Source of the DNA: Competibacter_A sp002352125
Lineage (GTDB): Bacteria; Pseudomonadota; Gammaproteobacteria; Competibacterales; Competibacteraceae
Reading direction: 5' to 3'
Length of the DNA stretch: 64,000 bases
Assembly: GCA_035441325.1 (NCBI GenBank)
Contig: DAOROA010000001.1
Location: 65,915-129,914, forward strand
A program made the position numbers and the translations under genes. This document shows positions 8,407 to 16,861 of this stretch, one piece after another; position 1 is the first letter of the stretch, and every line of letters starts with the position of its first letter. The notes beneath the pieces were generated by a model, which saw only the letters and a list, made by a program, of their open reading frames with translations, searched no databases and was not told where the DNA came from.

Positions 8407-8438
8407 TGCAAAACGATGAATCCGTAATTTGTGTTACG

Positions 8439-8612
8439 CCCCTTCAGGGCTGGGGTGGGGGTTGTGTGCCCAACGCACCCAGGGCGTTGCCCTGGGCTAT
8501 TGAGGTTGAGCGCCGTTGGCGCGAGCCATTGCGCCAACGGCGCAACATTCACCAGCCCAGGGCAACGCCCTGGGTATGGTGCGCACGGATTTGGGGTAGT
8601 CCTGAAAGGGCG
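8439..8612. repeat. REP/BIME-like nested palindromes beside the transposase
   Basis: Three palindromes follow one another. CCCAGGGC-GTT-GCCCTGGG lies at 8478-8496. A 13-bp perfect stem, GCGCCGTTGGCGC (8510-8522) with GCGCCAACGGCGC (8531-8543), comes next. CCCAGGGC-AAC-GCCCTGGG at 8556-8574 is the reverse complement of the first palindrome. Outer, looser arms around 8439-8450 (ccccttcagggc) and 8600-8612 (cctgaaagggcg) extend the symmetry, giving a head-to-tail REP pair like the substrates of RAYT enzymes. No gene is present between 8407 and 8642. Confidence 0.85.
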
Positions 8613-8642
8613 AAACCCCACGGCGGTGATGCCCCGATAAAA

Positions 8643-8684
8643 CAAACCATCGTCGCCAATGTGGCGGGAATTCTGGGGGCGTGA
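8643..8684 (+). pseudogene. Relic of an hsdM 3' end preceding hsdS
   Basis: These 42 bases encode QTIVANVAGILGA and a TGA stop. They align with the last codons of the intact hsdM (QTIAANVAAFLG, stop 7936). The TGA overlaps the hsdS start (GTGATGG), which is how hsdM and hsdS are normally coupled. The fragment therefore looks like the original hsdM terminus, left behind when the transposase/REP unit was inserted and a second terminus was formed upstream. Confidence 0.7.
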
Positions 8685-9928
8685 TGGTAGACGCTTGGCC
8701 ATTCGTGCGACTGGGGGAGATATGCCAAGTCACGTCTAGCAAACGAATCTATGCGAAGGAGTTGGTCCCTTCGGGCGTTCCTTTTCTCAAGAGCACGGAA
8801 ATCATTGAGAAGGTGAACGGCCAAGACCATTCAAGCCTCCTATATATTTCGGAAAAACGCTATCAAGAGATTGTTAAACAGACAGGCGGTCTAGAAGCGG
8901 GAGATGTGCTTCTCACCTCTCGGGGAACACTGGGCATCCCCTACGTTGTGAGATCAGCCGATCGTTTTCACTTTGCAGACGGAAATTTGACTTGGTTCAG
9001 ATACTTCTGCCAATTGGATAGTCGCTATCTGAGCTATTTCTTCATGTCTCCCTTAGGCAAGGCAGAACTGACAAAATGCGTCATTGGATCATCGCAAGCG
9101 GCATACACCATTGCGGCCCTTAAGAAGATTGAGATCGCACTTCCTCCCCTCCCCACCCAGCGCCGCATCGCGGGCATCCTGTCGGCCTACGACGAACTCA
9201 TCGAAAACAGCCAGCGGCGCATCAAGATTCTGGAGTCGATGGCCCGCGCGTTCTACCGCGAGTGGTTCGTTCGCTTCCGCTTCCCCGGCCACGAATCCGT
9301 TCCTCGCGTTGCGTCGCCACTCGGCGAGATTCCGCAGGGGTGGGAGGTGAAGAGGCTTGCGGACGTGGCGAAAGTAAACCACGCCCAAATCAATGCCCGC
9401 AGCGCGCCGGAAGAACTTCACTACATCGATATCTCATCCGTCAGCCCCGGCCAGATTGACAGCATCACAACCTACGCCTTTGCCGATGCTCCAGGTCGTG
9501 CGCGCCGCATCGTCCAGCACGGCGATGTGCTTTGGTCATGTGTTCGCCCGAATCGCCGATCACACGCGCAGGTGATGCACCCTGAGGCGAATACCATCGC
9601 TTCAACCGGCTTCGCAGTGCTGACCGCAACAAAGGTTCCATTCACTTTTCTCTACTTCGCGACGACCACAGACGATTTCGTTGCCTACCTTACGAACAAC
9701 GCTACCGGCGCAGCCTACCCCGCTGTTACCGCGCCGACATTCGAAAAGGCTGATCTGCTCGTTCCTTCAGTTGCATTGCTAAGAAAGTTTGGTGACGCGA
9801 CTATCCCTATGGCAGAGGAGATTCATGCACTCCAACGCCAAATCCAAAACCTCCGCCGCACCCGCGACCTGTTGCTGCCGCGCCTCCTTTCCGGCCAGAT
9901 CGATGTGGAGGCGCTCGATCATGCCTGA
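8684..9928 (+). CDS. hsdS: Type I restriction-modification system, specificity subunit HsdS
   Basis: HsdS holds the two DNA-recognition domains that set the target sequence of the methyltransferase and restriction complexes. It has 414 residues from ATG 8684 (a GTG at 8681 is the alternative). The first target-recognition domain spans about 5-150. A central conserved helix contains PLPTQRRIAGILSAYDELI (near 154), SQRRIKILESMARAFYREW and FRFPG. The second recognition domain spans about 215-370, and the C-terminal repeat helix is RRTRDLLLPRLLSGQID. Both halves appear complete. The recognition domains, especially the first, read less GC-rich than the conserved segments, as expected for exchangeable modules. 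The stop overlaps the ATG of the DUF1016 gene at 9921. Confidence 0.93.
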   Translation: MVDAWPFVRLGEICQVTSSKRIYAKELVPSGVPFLKSTEIIEKVNGQDHSSLLYISEKRYQEIVKQTGGLEAGDVLLTSRGTLGIPYVVRSADRFHFADGNLTWFRYFCQLDSRYLSYFFMSPLGKAELTKCVIGSSQAAYTIAALKKIEIALPPLPTQRRIAGILSAYDELIENSQRRIKILESMARAFYREWFVRFRFPGHESVPRVASPLGEIPQGWEVKRLADVAKVNHAQINARSAPEELHYIDISSVSPGQIDSITTYAFADAPGRARRIVQHGDVLWSCVRPNRRSHAQVMHPEANTIASTGFAVLTATKVPFTFLYFATTTDDFVAYLTNNATGAAYPAVTAPTFEKADLLVPSVALLRKFGDATIPMAEEIHALQRQIQNLRRTRDLLLPRLLSGQIDVEALDHA

Positions 9929-10961
9929 CATCGCCCCGCTGCCCGCCGATTACGCTGCTTGGCTTGCCGAGCTGAAGGCCCGCATCCACAATGCCCAGCA
10001 GCGGGCAGCACTGGCGGTCAACCGCGAGCTGGTGCTGCTCTACTGGCAGATCGGCCGCGACATTTTGGACCGGCAGGGCCGCGAAGGTTGGGGGGCGAAA
10101 GTGATCGAGCGGCTGGCGCAGGATTTGCGCAGCGCCTTTCCCGGCATGAAGGGATTTTCCCGCGCCAACCTGATGTACATGCGCGCCTTCGCCGAAGCGT
10201 GGCCGGATGCCGAAATTGTCCAACAGGCTGTTGGACAATTACCCTGGGGGCATAACTTGGTGTTGTTGACCAAACTCAAGACATCAGAGCGGCGTCTAGC
10301 CTATGCTCAGCGAGCCATCGAACACGGCTGGTCGCGTAATGTGTTGAACATTCACATCGAGCGGCGCTTGCTGGAACGCGAAGGGAAGGCCATCACCAAC
10401 TTTGACGCACGGTTGCCCAAACCCCACTCGGACTTGGCGCACGAATCGCTCAAAGACCCATACCTTTTCGACTTTCTGGGCGTCGGCGATGAAGCCGGTG
10501 AGCGCGCCATCGAGGACGCCATCGTCCACCACATCACCCGTTTCCTGCTCGAACTCGGCGCCGGCTTCGCCTTCGTCGGACGACAGGTTCACCTCGAAGT
10601 GGGCGGCGACGACTTCTTCATCGACCTGCTGTTCTATCACCTCAAGCTGCGCTGCTACGTGGTGATCGAGCTCAAGGCCGGCGCGTTCAAGCCGGAGCAC
10701 GCCGGACAACTGAGCTTTTATCTCTCCGCCGTGGATGCGCAGATGAAGGCCGAGCACGACAGCCCGACCATCGGCCTGCTGCTGTGCAAGAGCAAGAACA
10801 AAGTGGTTGCCGAATACGCCCTGCGCGATTCCAGCAAGCCCATCGGCGTGGCCGAATATCAGTTGATCGAAGCCTTGCCCGCCGACCTGCAAACCAGCCT
10901 GCCCAGCATCGAATCCATCGAGCAAGCGTTGGCGGACCACACCGAATCGGACGAGGGATGA
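9921..10961 (+). CDS. DUF1016/YhcG-family PD-(D/E)XK nuclease-domain protein
   Basis: This protein has 346 residues. The N-terminal DUF1016 domain (about 10-160) has the pattern NRELVLLYWQIGRDI and RNVLNIHIERRLLEREGKA. The C-terminal nuclease-like domain (about 175-340) has the segments DPYLFDFLGV, DDFFIDLLFYHL, CYVVIELKAGAFKPEHAGQL and FYLSAVD, in which D and ELK match the catalytic D...(D/E)XK pattern. The start is ATG 9921, overlapping the hsdS stop; upstream in-frame starts lie inside hsdS and are rejected. The stop overlaps the hsdR start (ATGA), so it is translationally coupled between hsdS and hsdR. Relatives often accompany type I systems; the exact role is unknown, and an accessory nuclease is inferred. 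Confidence 0.9.
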   Translation: MPDIAPLPADYAAWLAELKARIHNAQQRAALAVNRELVLLYWQIGRDILDRQGREGWGAKVIERLAQDLRSAFPGMKGFSRANLMYMRAFAEAWPDAEIVQQAVGQLPWGHNLVLLTKLKTSERRLAYAQRAIEHGWSRNVLNIHIERRLLEREGKAITNFDARLPKPHSDLAHESLKDPYLFDFLGVGDEAGERAIEDAIVHHITRFLLELGAGFAFVGRQVHLEVGGDDFFIDLLFYHLKLRCYVVIELKAGAFKPEHAGQLSFYLSAVDAQMKAEHDSPTIGLLLCKSKNKVVAEYALRDSSKPIGVAEYQLIEALPADLQTSLPSIESIEQALADHTESDEG

Positions 10962-13900
10962 ACCCCCACGCCTACACCGAAAACCAGCTCGTCGAGCGGC
11001 CCGCCATCGGGTTGTTCGCCGCGCTCGGCTGGCAAACGGTGTCGGTGATGGGGGAGACCTTCGGACCCTCACTCCCGGCCCCGCTCCCGGAGGGCGATGG
11101 GAGAATTTGGCTGGGGCGCGAAACCAAGAGCGAGGTGGTGCTGCTCAATCGCCTCCGCGCTGCCCTCGGCAAATTCAATCCCACCCTGCCGCCGGAAGCG
11201 CTCGGCGCCGCCATCGACGAACTGACCCGCGACCGCTCGGCGATGAGCTTGGCAGCGGCTAACCGCGAAGTGTATCGGCTGCTCAAGGACGGTATTCCGG
11301 TTTCGGTGCCCGACCGCGAAATCCTCACCTCCGGCTCATCTCCCAAGGGGCAAGGGGGGCAAACCACCGAGCGGCTGCGCGTCATCGACTGGGAACATCC
11401 CGAAAACAACGATTTCCTACTGGTCAGCCAATTCAGCGTCACCGGCGCGCTCTACACCTGCCGGCCCGATCTGGTCGGCTTCGTCAACGGCCTGCCCTGG
11501 GTGGTGATCGAACTCAAGAAACCCGGCGTGCCGGTGCGCGCCGCCTTCGACGAGAACCTCACCCACTACCAGCAACAGATTCCGGCGTTGTTCTGGTTCA
11601 ACGCGCTACTCATCGCCAGCAACGGCACCGATAGCCGCGTCGGCTCGCTCACCGCCGGCTGGGACCGCTTCTTCGAGTGGAAGCGCATCGAGCGCGAGGA
11701 CGAACCGCGCCGCGTGTCGCTGGAAGTGATGCTACGCGGCACCTGCGACCGCACCCGCTTGCTCGATTTGGCCGAAAATTTCACGCTGTTTTCCGAACAC
11801 AAGGCCGGGCTGGTCAAGATCATCGGCCAAAACCACCAGTTTCTCGGCGTGAACAACGCCATCGCCTCGATGCTCGAAGCGCGCCAGCTCGGCCACGGAC
11901 GCGGCGGCGTGTTCTGGCAAACGCAAGGCAGCGGCAAAAGCTTCTCGATGGTGTTCTTCGCACAAAAGGTGCTGCGGAAACTGGCCGGCAACTGGACCTT
12001 CGTGATCGTTACCGACCGCGTGGAGCTGGACGAACAGATCGCCAAGACTTTCAAGGCCACCGGCGCGGTATCGGAAGCCGAAGGCGACGCCTGCCATGCC
12101 GCCAGCGGCGCCCATCTGCGCGAGCTGCTGCGCGGCAACCACCGCTACGTCTTCACGCTGATCCACAAGTTTCAAATGCCGGAACGGCTTTGCGACCGCG
12201 CCGACGTGATCGTGCTGACCGACGAAGCGCACCGCAGCCAGTACGATACCTTGGCGCTCAACATGCGCGCCGCCTTGCCCAAGGCGATGTTCCTGGCCTT
12301 CACCGGCACGCCGCTGATCGCGGGCGAAGAGCGCACCAAGGAAGTCTTCGGCGACTACGTTTCGATCTACGATTTCCGGCAATCGATTGAAGATGGCGCC
12401 ACCGTGCCGCTGTTCTACGAAAACCGCACGCCGGAATTGCAGCTCGTCAATCCCGACCTCAACGACGACCTCTACCGGCTGATCGAGGATGCCGAACTCG
12501 ACCCTGCACAGGAGGCCAAGCTGGAGCGCGAACTCGCTCGCCAGTACCACCTCATCACCCGCGACGACCGGCTGGAAACGGTGGCGCAGGACATCGTGCG
12601 GCATTTTCTCGGGCGTGGTTTCATCGGTAAGGCGATGGTGGTGTCCATCGACAAGGCGACCGCGCTCAAGATGCACGACAAGGTCAAGCGGCACTGGGTG
12701 GCGGAAACCGAGCGAGTGCGGCAGGAACTCGATACATTGGTCTACCAACCCCAAGGCGGGGAAAGATCGCCAGAACAGGCCCGGTGCGATCTGCGTTTGG
12801 CTACGTTGAGGCGACGCCTCGCGGTGCTCACCACCACCGACATGGCGGTGATCGTCTCGCCGGGGCAGAACGAAATCGCCCAAATGCGGACGCTGGGGCT
12901 GGACATCGCGCCGCACCGCCAGCGGATGAACGAGTCGCAGCCGGGCCTCGACGAGAAGTTCAAGGATGTGGATGACCCGTTGCGTTTGGTTTTCGTCTGC
13001 GCCATGTGGCTCACGGGTTTCGATGTGCCGAGCTGCTCGACGGTGTATCTCGACAAGCCGATGCGCAATCACGCGCTGATGCAAACCATCGCCCGCGCCA
13101 ACCGCGTCTTTCCCAGTAAACACAGCGGCGTGATCGTCGATTACGCCAACGTTTTCGCCTCGCTGGAGCAGGCGCTGGCGATCTACGGAGCAGGCAAGGA
13201 CGGCAAAAGTCCGGTCAAGGACAAGCGGGAACTGGTCGAAGCACTGCGCGAGGCGATAATCGATGCGACGGCTTTCTGCGCCGAGCAGGGTGTGATGCTA
13301 ACTGGGATCGAGGGGCTTCCGGCCGGTGGACTGGAGCGTTTGCAGGCGATGGAGGACGCCATGAACGCGCTGATTTCGCCCGATCCGCTACGCCGTGACT
13401 TCCTCGGACACGAACGGCTGGTGAGCACGCTCTACCGGGCGGTGAAACCCGATCCGGCGGCGCTGGAGTTCGCGGGCCGCGTCGCTGGGCTCACCGCGCT
13501 GGCCGAAGCCATCCGCGCCACGCTGAACCCGAACCCGCCCGGCATCGCGCAGGTGATGGGCAGCATCAACGGCCTGCTCGACGAATCCATCACCGGCCAC
13601 GCAATCCGCGAGCAGGGACCGCCAGCGCTCGATCTCTCCAAGATCGACTTCGAGGCGTTGGCGCAGCGCTTCAAACGATCCAAGCACCAGAACACCGACC
13701 TCGAAGTGCTCAAGGCCGCGATCCGTGCCCAACTGGAAAAGATGATCCAGTTGAACCGCACCCGCGCCGATTTCGCCGAAAAGTTCGAGGCGCTGATCGA
13801 GAACTACAACGCCGGTAGCCGCAGCATCGAGGAGCTGTTCGAAGAATTGCTCAAGCTTTCCAATGGCCTCGACGACGAACAACGGCGCCACGTTCGCGAG

Positions 13901-14218
13901 CAGATGAGCGAGGAAGAACTGGTGATCTTCGATATCCTCACCCGTCCCGCTCCCGAACTGACCGCCGAAGAACGCGCCGAAGTGAAGAAGATCGCGCGCG
14001 AGCTACTGGCGAAACTCAGGGGATTGCTGGTCCTCGGCTGGCGGCAGAAATCGACCGCCCGCTCGCAGCTCAAACTGACCATCGAGGATACCCTCGATGC
14101 CGGTTTGCCCCGCGCCTACACGCCGGAGCTGTACCAGCAGAAATGTTCGGCGGTGTTCGAGCATGTGTACGAGAGTTATCCGGAGCGGAATGCGGGGGTT
14201 TATGCACGATTCGCGTAA
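10958..14218 (+). CDS. hsdR: Type I restriction-modification system, restriction subunit HsdR
   Basis: HsdR is the ATP-driven translocase and endonuclease of the type I complex. It has 1086 residues from ATG 10958, which overlaps the previous stop. The N-terminal nuclease domain has D171 in RPDLVGFVNG and ELK at 185-187. The SF2 helicase core has Walker A QGSGKS at 323-328, the DEAH box in LTDEAHRSQYD, FTGTPL, and a late motif with TGFDVPSCSTVYLDKPM and QTIARANRVF. The C-terminal helical region (about 800-1086) is rich in acidic helices and should bind HsdM/HsdS. Two short low-complexity segments (about 37-54 and 124-135) look like in-frame insertions compared with the family sequence I remember. 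No frameshift is seen, so restriction activity is plausible. Confidence 0.95.
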   Translation: MNPHAYTENQLVERPAIGLFAALGWQTVSVMGETFGPSLPAPLPEGDGRIWLGRETKSEVVLLNRLRAALGKFNPTLPPEALGAAIDELTRDRSAMSLAAANREVYRLLKDGIPVSVPDREILTSGSSPKGQGGQTTERLRVIDWEHPENNDFLLVSQFSVTGALYTCRPDLVGFVNGLPWVVIELKKPGVPVRAAFDENLTHYQQQIPALFWFNALLIASNGTDSRVGSLTAGWDRFFEWKRIEREDEPRRVSLEVMLRGTCDRTRLLDLAENFTLFSEHKAGLVKIIGQNHQFLGVNNAIASMLEARQLGHGRGGVFWQTQGSGKSFSMVFFAQKVLRKLAGNWTFVIVTDRVELDEQIAKTFKATGAVSEAEGDACHAASGAHLRELLRGNHRYVFTLIHKFQMPERLCDRADVIVLTDEAHRSQYDTLALNMRAALPKAMFLAFTGTPLIAGEERTKEVFGDYVSIYDFRQSIEDGATVPLFYENRTPELQLVNPDLNDDLYRLIEDAELDPAQEAKLERELARQYHLITRDDRLETVAQDIVRHFLGRGFIGKAMVVSIDKATALKMHDKVKRHWVAETERVRQELDTLVYQPQGGERSPEQARCDLRLATLRRRLAVLTTTDMAVIVSPGQNEIAQMRTLGLDIAPHRQRMNESQPGLDEKFKDVDDPLRLVFVCAMWLTGFDVPSCSTVYLDKPMRNHALMQTIARANRVFPSKHSGVIVDYANVFASLEQALAIYGAGKDGKSPVKDKRELVEALREAIIDATAFCAEQGVMLTGIEGLPAGGLERLQAMEDAMNALISPDPLRRDFLGHERLVSTLYRAVKPDPAALEFAGRVAGLTALAEAIRATLNPNPPGIAQVMGSINGLLDESITGHAIREQGPPALDLSKIDFEALAQRFKRSKHQNTDLEVLKAAIRAQLEKMIQLNRTRADFAEKFEALIENYNAGSRSIEELFEELLKLSNGLDDEQRRHVREQMSEEELVIFDILTRPAPELTAEERAEVKKIARELLAKLRGLLVLGWRQKSTARSQLKLTIEDTLDAGLPRAYTPELYQQKCSAVFEHVYESYPERNAGVYARFA

Positions 14219-14283
14219 AGAGATGGTCGTGTTCGACCGCCGGGGTCCACATTGCCGCCACGCGGCATCATCGGCCCGGTAGC

Positions 14284-15630
14284 ATGGCAATGGACACCAT
14301 CGCCGCCGTCGCCACGCCACCCGGAAAGGGCGGCATCGGCGTGATCCGGCTGTCCGGGCCGGTGGTGCCCGCTATCGCTGCGGCTCTGCTCGGAAAATTG
14401 CCGGCGCCGCGTCAAGCGATCCTGCGCCGCTTCCGTTCCAACGATGGCGAGGTCATCGACGAAGGGATTGCCCTCTATTTTCCCGCCCCGCATTCCTTCA
14501 CCGGCGAGGACGTGCTGGAACTGCAAGGCCACGGCGGGCCGGTGGTCATGGATTTGCTGCTGGCGCGCGTATTGGAACTCGGCGCGCGACCGGCTCGCCC
14601 CGGCGAATTTTCCGAGCGCGCCTTTCTCAACGACAAGCTCGATCTGGCTCAAGCCGAAGCGATTGCCGACCTGATCGCCAGCGACACCGCCGCCGCCGCT
14701 CGCGCCGCGTTGCGTTCGTTGCAAGGCGAATTTTCCCGGCGGGTGCAAGGCTTGGTCGAAGGGTTGATCGAGTTGCGGATGTATGTCGAAGCGGCCATCG
14801 ACTTTCCCGAAGAGGAAATCGATTTTTTGGCCGATGGGGTCGTTGCGACGCGCTTGGGCGAGTTACGGGAACGACTGAGTACCTTGCAAGCCGCCGCCGG
14901 CCAGGGACGATTACTACGCGATGGTATGACGGTGGTGATCGCCGGACGGCCGAACGCCGGCAAATCCAGCTTGCTCAACCATCTGGCGGGGCGCGAGGCG
15001 GCCATCGTCACCGCCATTCCCGGCACCACGCGCGACGTGTTGCGCGAACACATCAGCATCGACGGAATGCCTTTGCACGTCATCGATACCGCCGGTTTGC
15101 GCGATAGCGACGATTTGGTGGAACAGGAAGGTATCCGTCGCGCTTGGGCCGAGATCGAAACCGCCGACCGGATTTTGATGGTGGTGGACGATCGATTGAG
15201 TCTGACCACCGAAGAAAAGGCGCTGCGGGAGCGGTTGCCTGCGAATACGCCGGTCACAGTGCTTTACAACAAAATCGATCTCAGTGGCCGGTCGCCGTTG
15301 GTCCGCGATGGCCAGTGGGGAACGGAAATTCTGCTGTCGGCCAAGACCGAAGCGGGCTTGGACTTATTGCGCGAACATTTGAAATCCTGCATGGGTTATC
15401 ACGGCAGCGAAGAGGGAACATTCATGGCTCGCCGCCGGCATCTGGAGGCGCTGGAACAGGCGACGGCGGCGCTGGAGCGCGCGGTCTATCAACTGGAAAT
15501 TTATCGCGCCGGCGAACTGGTCGCCGAAGAGTTGCGCGAGGCGCAAAACGCCCTGTCGGAAATTACCGGCGAATTTACGTCCGACGATTTGCTATCGAGG
15601 ATTTTTTCCAGTTTTTGTATCGGGAAGTAG
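14284..15630 (+). CDS. mnmE: tRNA uridine-5-carboxymethylaminomethyl(34) synthesis GTPase MnmE
   Basis: MnmE works with MnmG to modify the wobble uridine of several tRNAs. It has 448 residues. The N-terminal tetrahydrofolate-binding domain (1-120) starts MAMDTIAAVATPPGKGGIGV. The inserted G domain has GRPNAGKS at 221-228, GTTRD near 247-251, DTAG at 268-271 and NKID near 330. The protein ends in the invariant CIGK (445-448). ATG 14284 is chosen; ATG 14290 is the alternative, and the long upstream reading into hsdR is rejected. In related genomes it follows yidC directly, so this gene marks the right edge of the island. Confidence 0.97.
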   Translation: MAMDTIAAVATPPGKGGIGVIRLSGPVVPAIAAALLGKLPAPRQAILRRFRSNDGEVIDEGIALYFPAPHSFTGEDVLELQGHGGPVVMDLLLARVLELGARPARPGEFSERAFLNDKLDLAQAEAIADLIASDTAAAARAALRSLQGEFSRRVQGLVEGLIELRMYVEAAIDFPEEEIDFLADGVVATRLGELRERLSTLQAAAGQGRLLRDGMTVVIAGRPNAGKSSLLNHLAGREAAIVTAIPGTTRDVLREHISIDGMPLHVIDTAGLRDSDDLVEQEGIRRAWAEIETADRILMVVDDRLSLTTEEKALRERLPANTPVTVLYNKIDLSGRSPLVRDGQWGTEILLSAKTEAGLDLLREHLKSCMGYHGSEEGTFMARRRHLEALEQATAALERAVYQLEIYRAGELVAEELREAQNALSEITGEFTSDDLLSRIFSSFCIGK

Positions 15631-15733
15631 TCGATCTGGTGTCGTGGCCGCATTACCAGCGCAGCTCGGACGATCCGCTACAGGACGTGGATTTTGTTGA
15701 GTCGTGGTTTCTGCCTCCTCGTTCGATTCGTGC

Positions 15734-16861
15734 TCAGCGGGACCGCACCCGCCCGCCGGGCTCGAAACGCCAAGGGCGGGAAATGAGCAAAACATCGTAA
15801 CGCTGGCGTAATTCGGACGAGAAAGGCGCGTAGGGCGCACCGAGCCGAACGATGCGTTGCGCTGCCTGGTCAAGCTCGGCATTGCCGGAAGAACGCACGA
15901 TTCGAACCTCTTTCAAAGTGCCATCGGCGCGAATGGCGACATCCAGCACCGGACCGGTGTTCAAATTCAATTTGCGGGCGATTTCGGGAAAGTTCATTTC
16001 GCCGATTTGTTCGACCTTGCGAACCCAGGCCGCGATATAAAAACCTTCCAGCGATTGCGTGTCGTTCGGGCTGACTCGCTTGCTGCGGATTCCGGCGTTC
16101 GCTCGCCGCTGGGTTTCCGCCTCCAAACCGGCGATTTGGCCGAGTAGCGCACCGCTATCCAACCGGCCGCGAGGGGCGCTTCCTGCCGATTGCCCCGACC
16201 GTCGAGTGGGCCGGGCCGGTTCGAGTGCGGTCACTGCCGGGGCCGGTTTGGCGATGGCCGGCACGGTCGATTTGATCGGTGGAGATATCGTTTCACGCGG
16301 TTTAGTGGCCGATTTGTTCGATGGGGCCGATGCCGCTTTCTCGGGCGGTTTGGCCGCTTTTGGTGACGGGGCTGGTTTGGGAGCCGTTCGCGGTGCTGGT
16401 GCAATGTTAGCGGCGGCAGGTGGTTTAGCTGGTGTGGCCGGTTTCGATATCGGCTTGGTCGCGGGCGCCGGCTGTGGCGGAGGAGGTGGCGTTGGTTTGG
16501 CTGTGGCTATGGGCGATGGTTGCGATGCAGGTGCAGGCTCCTCGACCGGCGCGGATTGCGGCGGAGCGACCGGCAGCGGTTCCGGCGCTGGAGCGGCTAC
16601 CGGATTCGGGGCAGCAACGGCGACGGATGCAGCGCCGGAACCGGTTTCCGGCACCGTCGCCGCCGAAGGAGCCGGTTTCGCAATGCGTGATCGTTCCGCC
16701 GGCGGCAATAGCACGACATCGAAGCGAAGCGGCTTGGGATAGCGAAGCGACCACCAATCGGCCGGAATGCCAAAAAGCAGCACGGCGTGCAGGCCGAGCG
16801 CCAGCAGCAGCGCCAGCGTCAGCCGGCTGGCGTCATCCGGGCCCCGGGCGATGGTGTTCAT
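15734..16861 (-). CDS. TonB-family energy transducer (tonB3-like)
   Basis: TonB proteins transmit proton-motive force to outer-membrane transporters; the P. aeruginosa TonB3 (PA0406) is instead linked to twitching motility. This protein has 375 residues. An N-terminal membrane anchor (about 13-31) is followed by a very long Pro/Ala/Lys-rich spacer (about 52-215) that can span the periplasm, and the C-terminal TonB domain (about 275-375) contains FYIAAWVRKVEQIGEMNFP and GPVLDVAIRADGTLKEVRIV. The start overlaps the gshB stop by 29 bp. The order tonB-gshB-pil/chp is that of Pseudomonas, which supports a pilus-related role, by inference. Confidence 0.9.
   Translation of the reverse strand: MNTIARGPDDASRLTLALLLALGLHAVLLFGIPADWWSLRYPKPLRFDVVLLPPAERSRIAKPAPSAATVPETGSGAASVAVAAPNPVAAPAPEPLPVAPPQSAPVEEPAPASQPSPIATAKPTPPPPPQPAPATKPISKPATPAKPPAAANIAPAPRTAPKPAPSPKAAKPPEKAASAPSNKSATKPRETISPPIKSTVPAIAKPAPAVTALEPARPTRRSGQSAGSAPRGRLDSGALLGQIAGLEAETQRRANAGIRSKRVSPNDTQSLEGFYIAAWVRKVEQIGEMNFPEIARKLNLNTGPVLDVAIRADGTLKEVRIVRSSGNAELDQAAQRIVRLGAPYAPFSSELRQRYDVLLISRPWRFEPGGRVRSR

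Noticed and set aside
11732..13123. 463-codon minus-strand open frame
   Set aside because: Antisense to the hsdR helicase core, no domain features.
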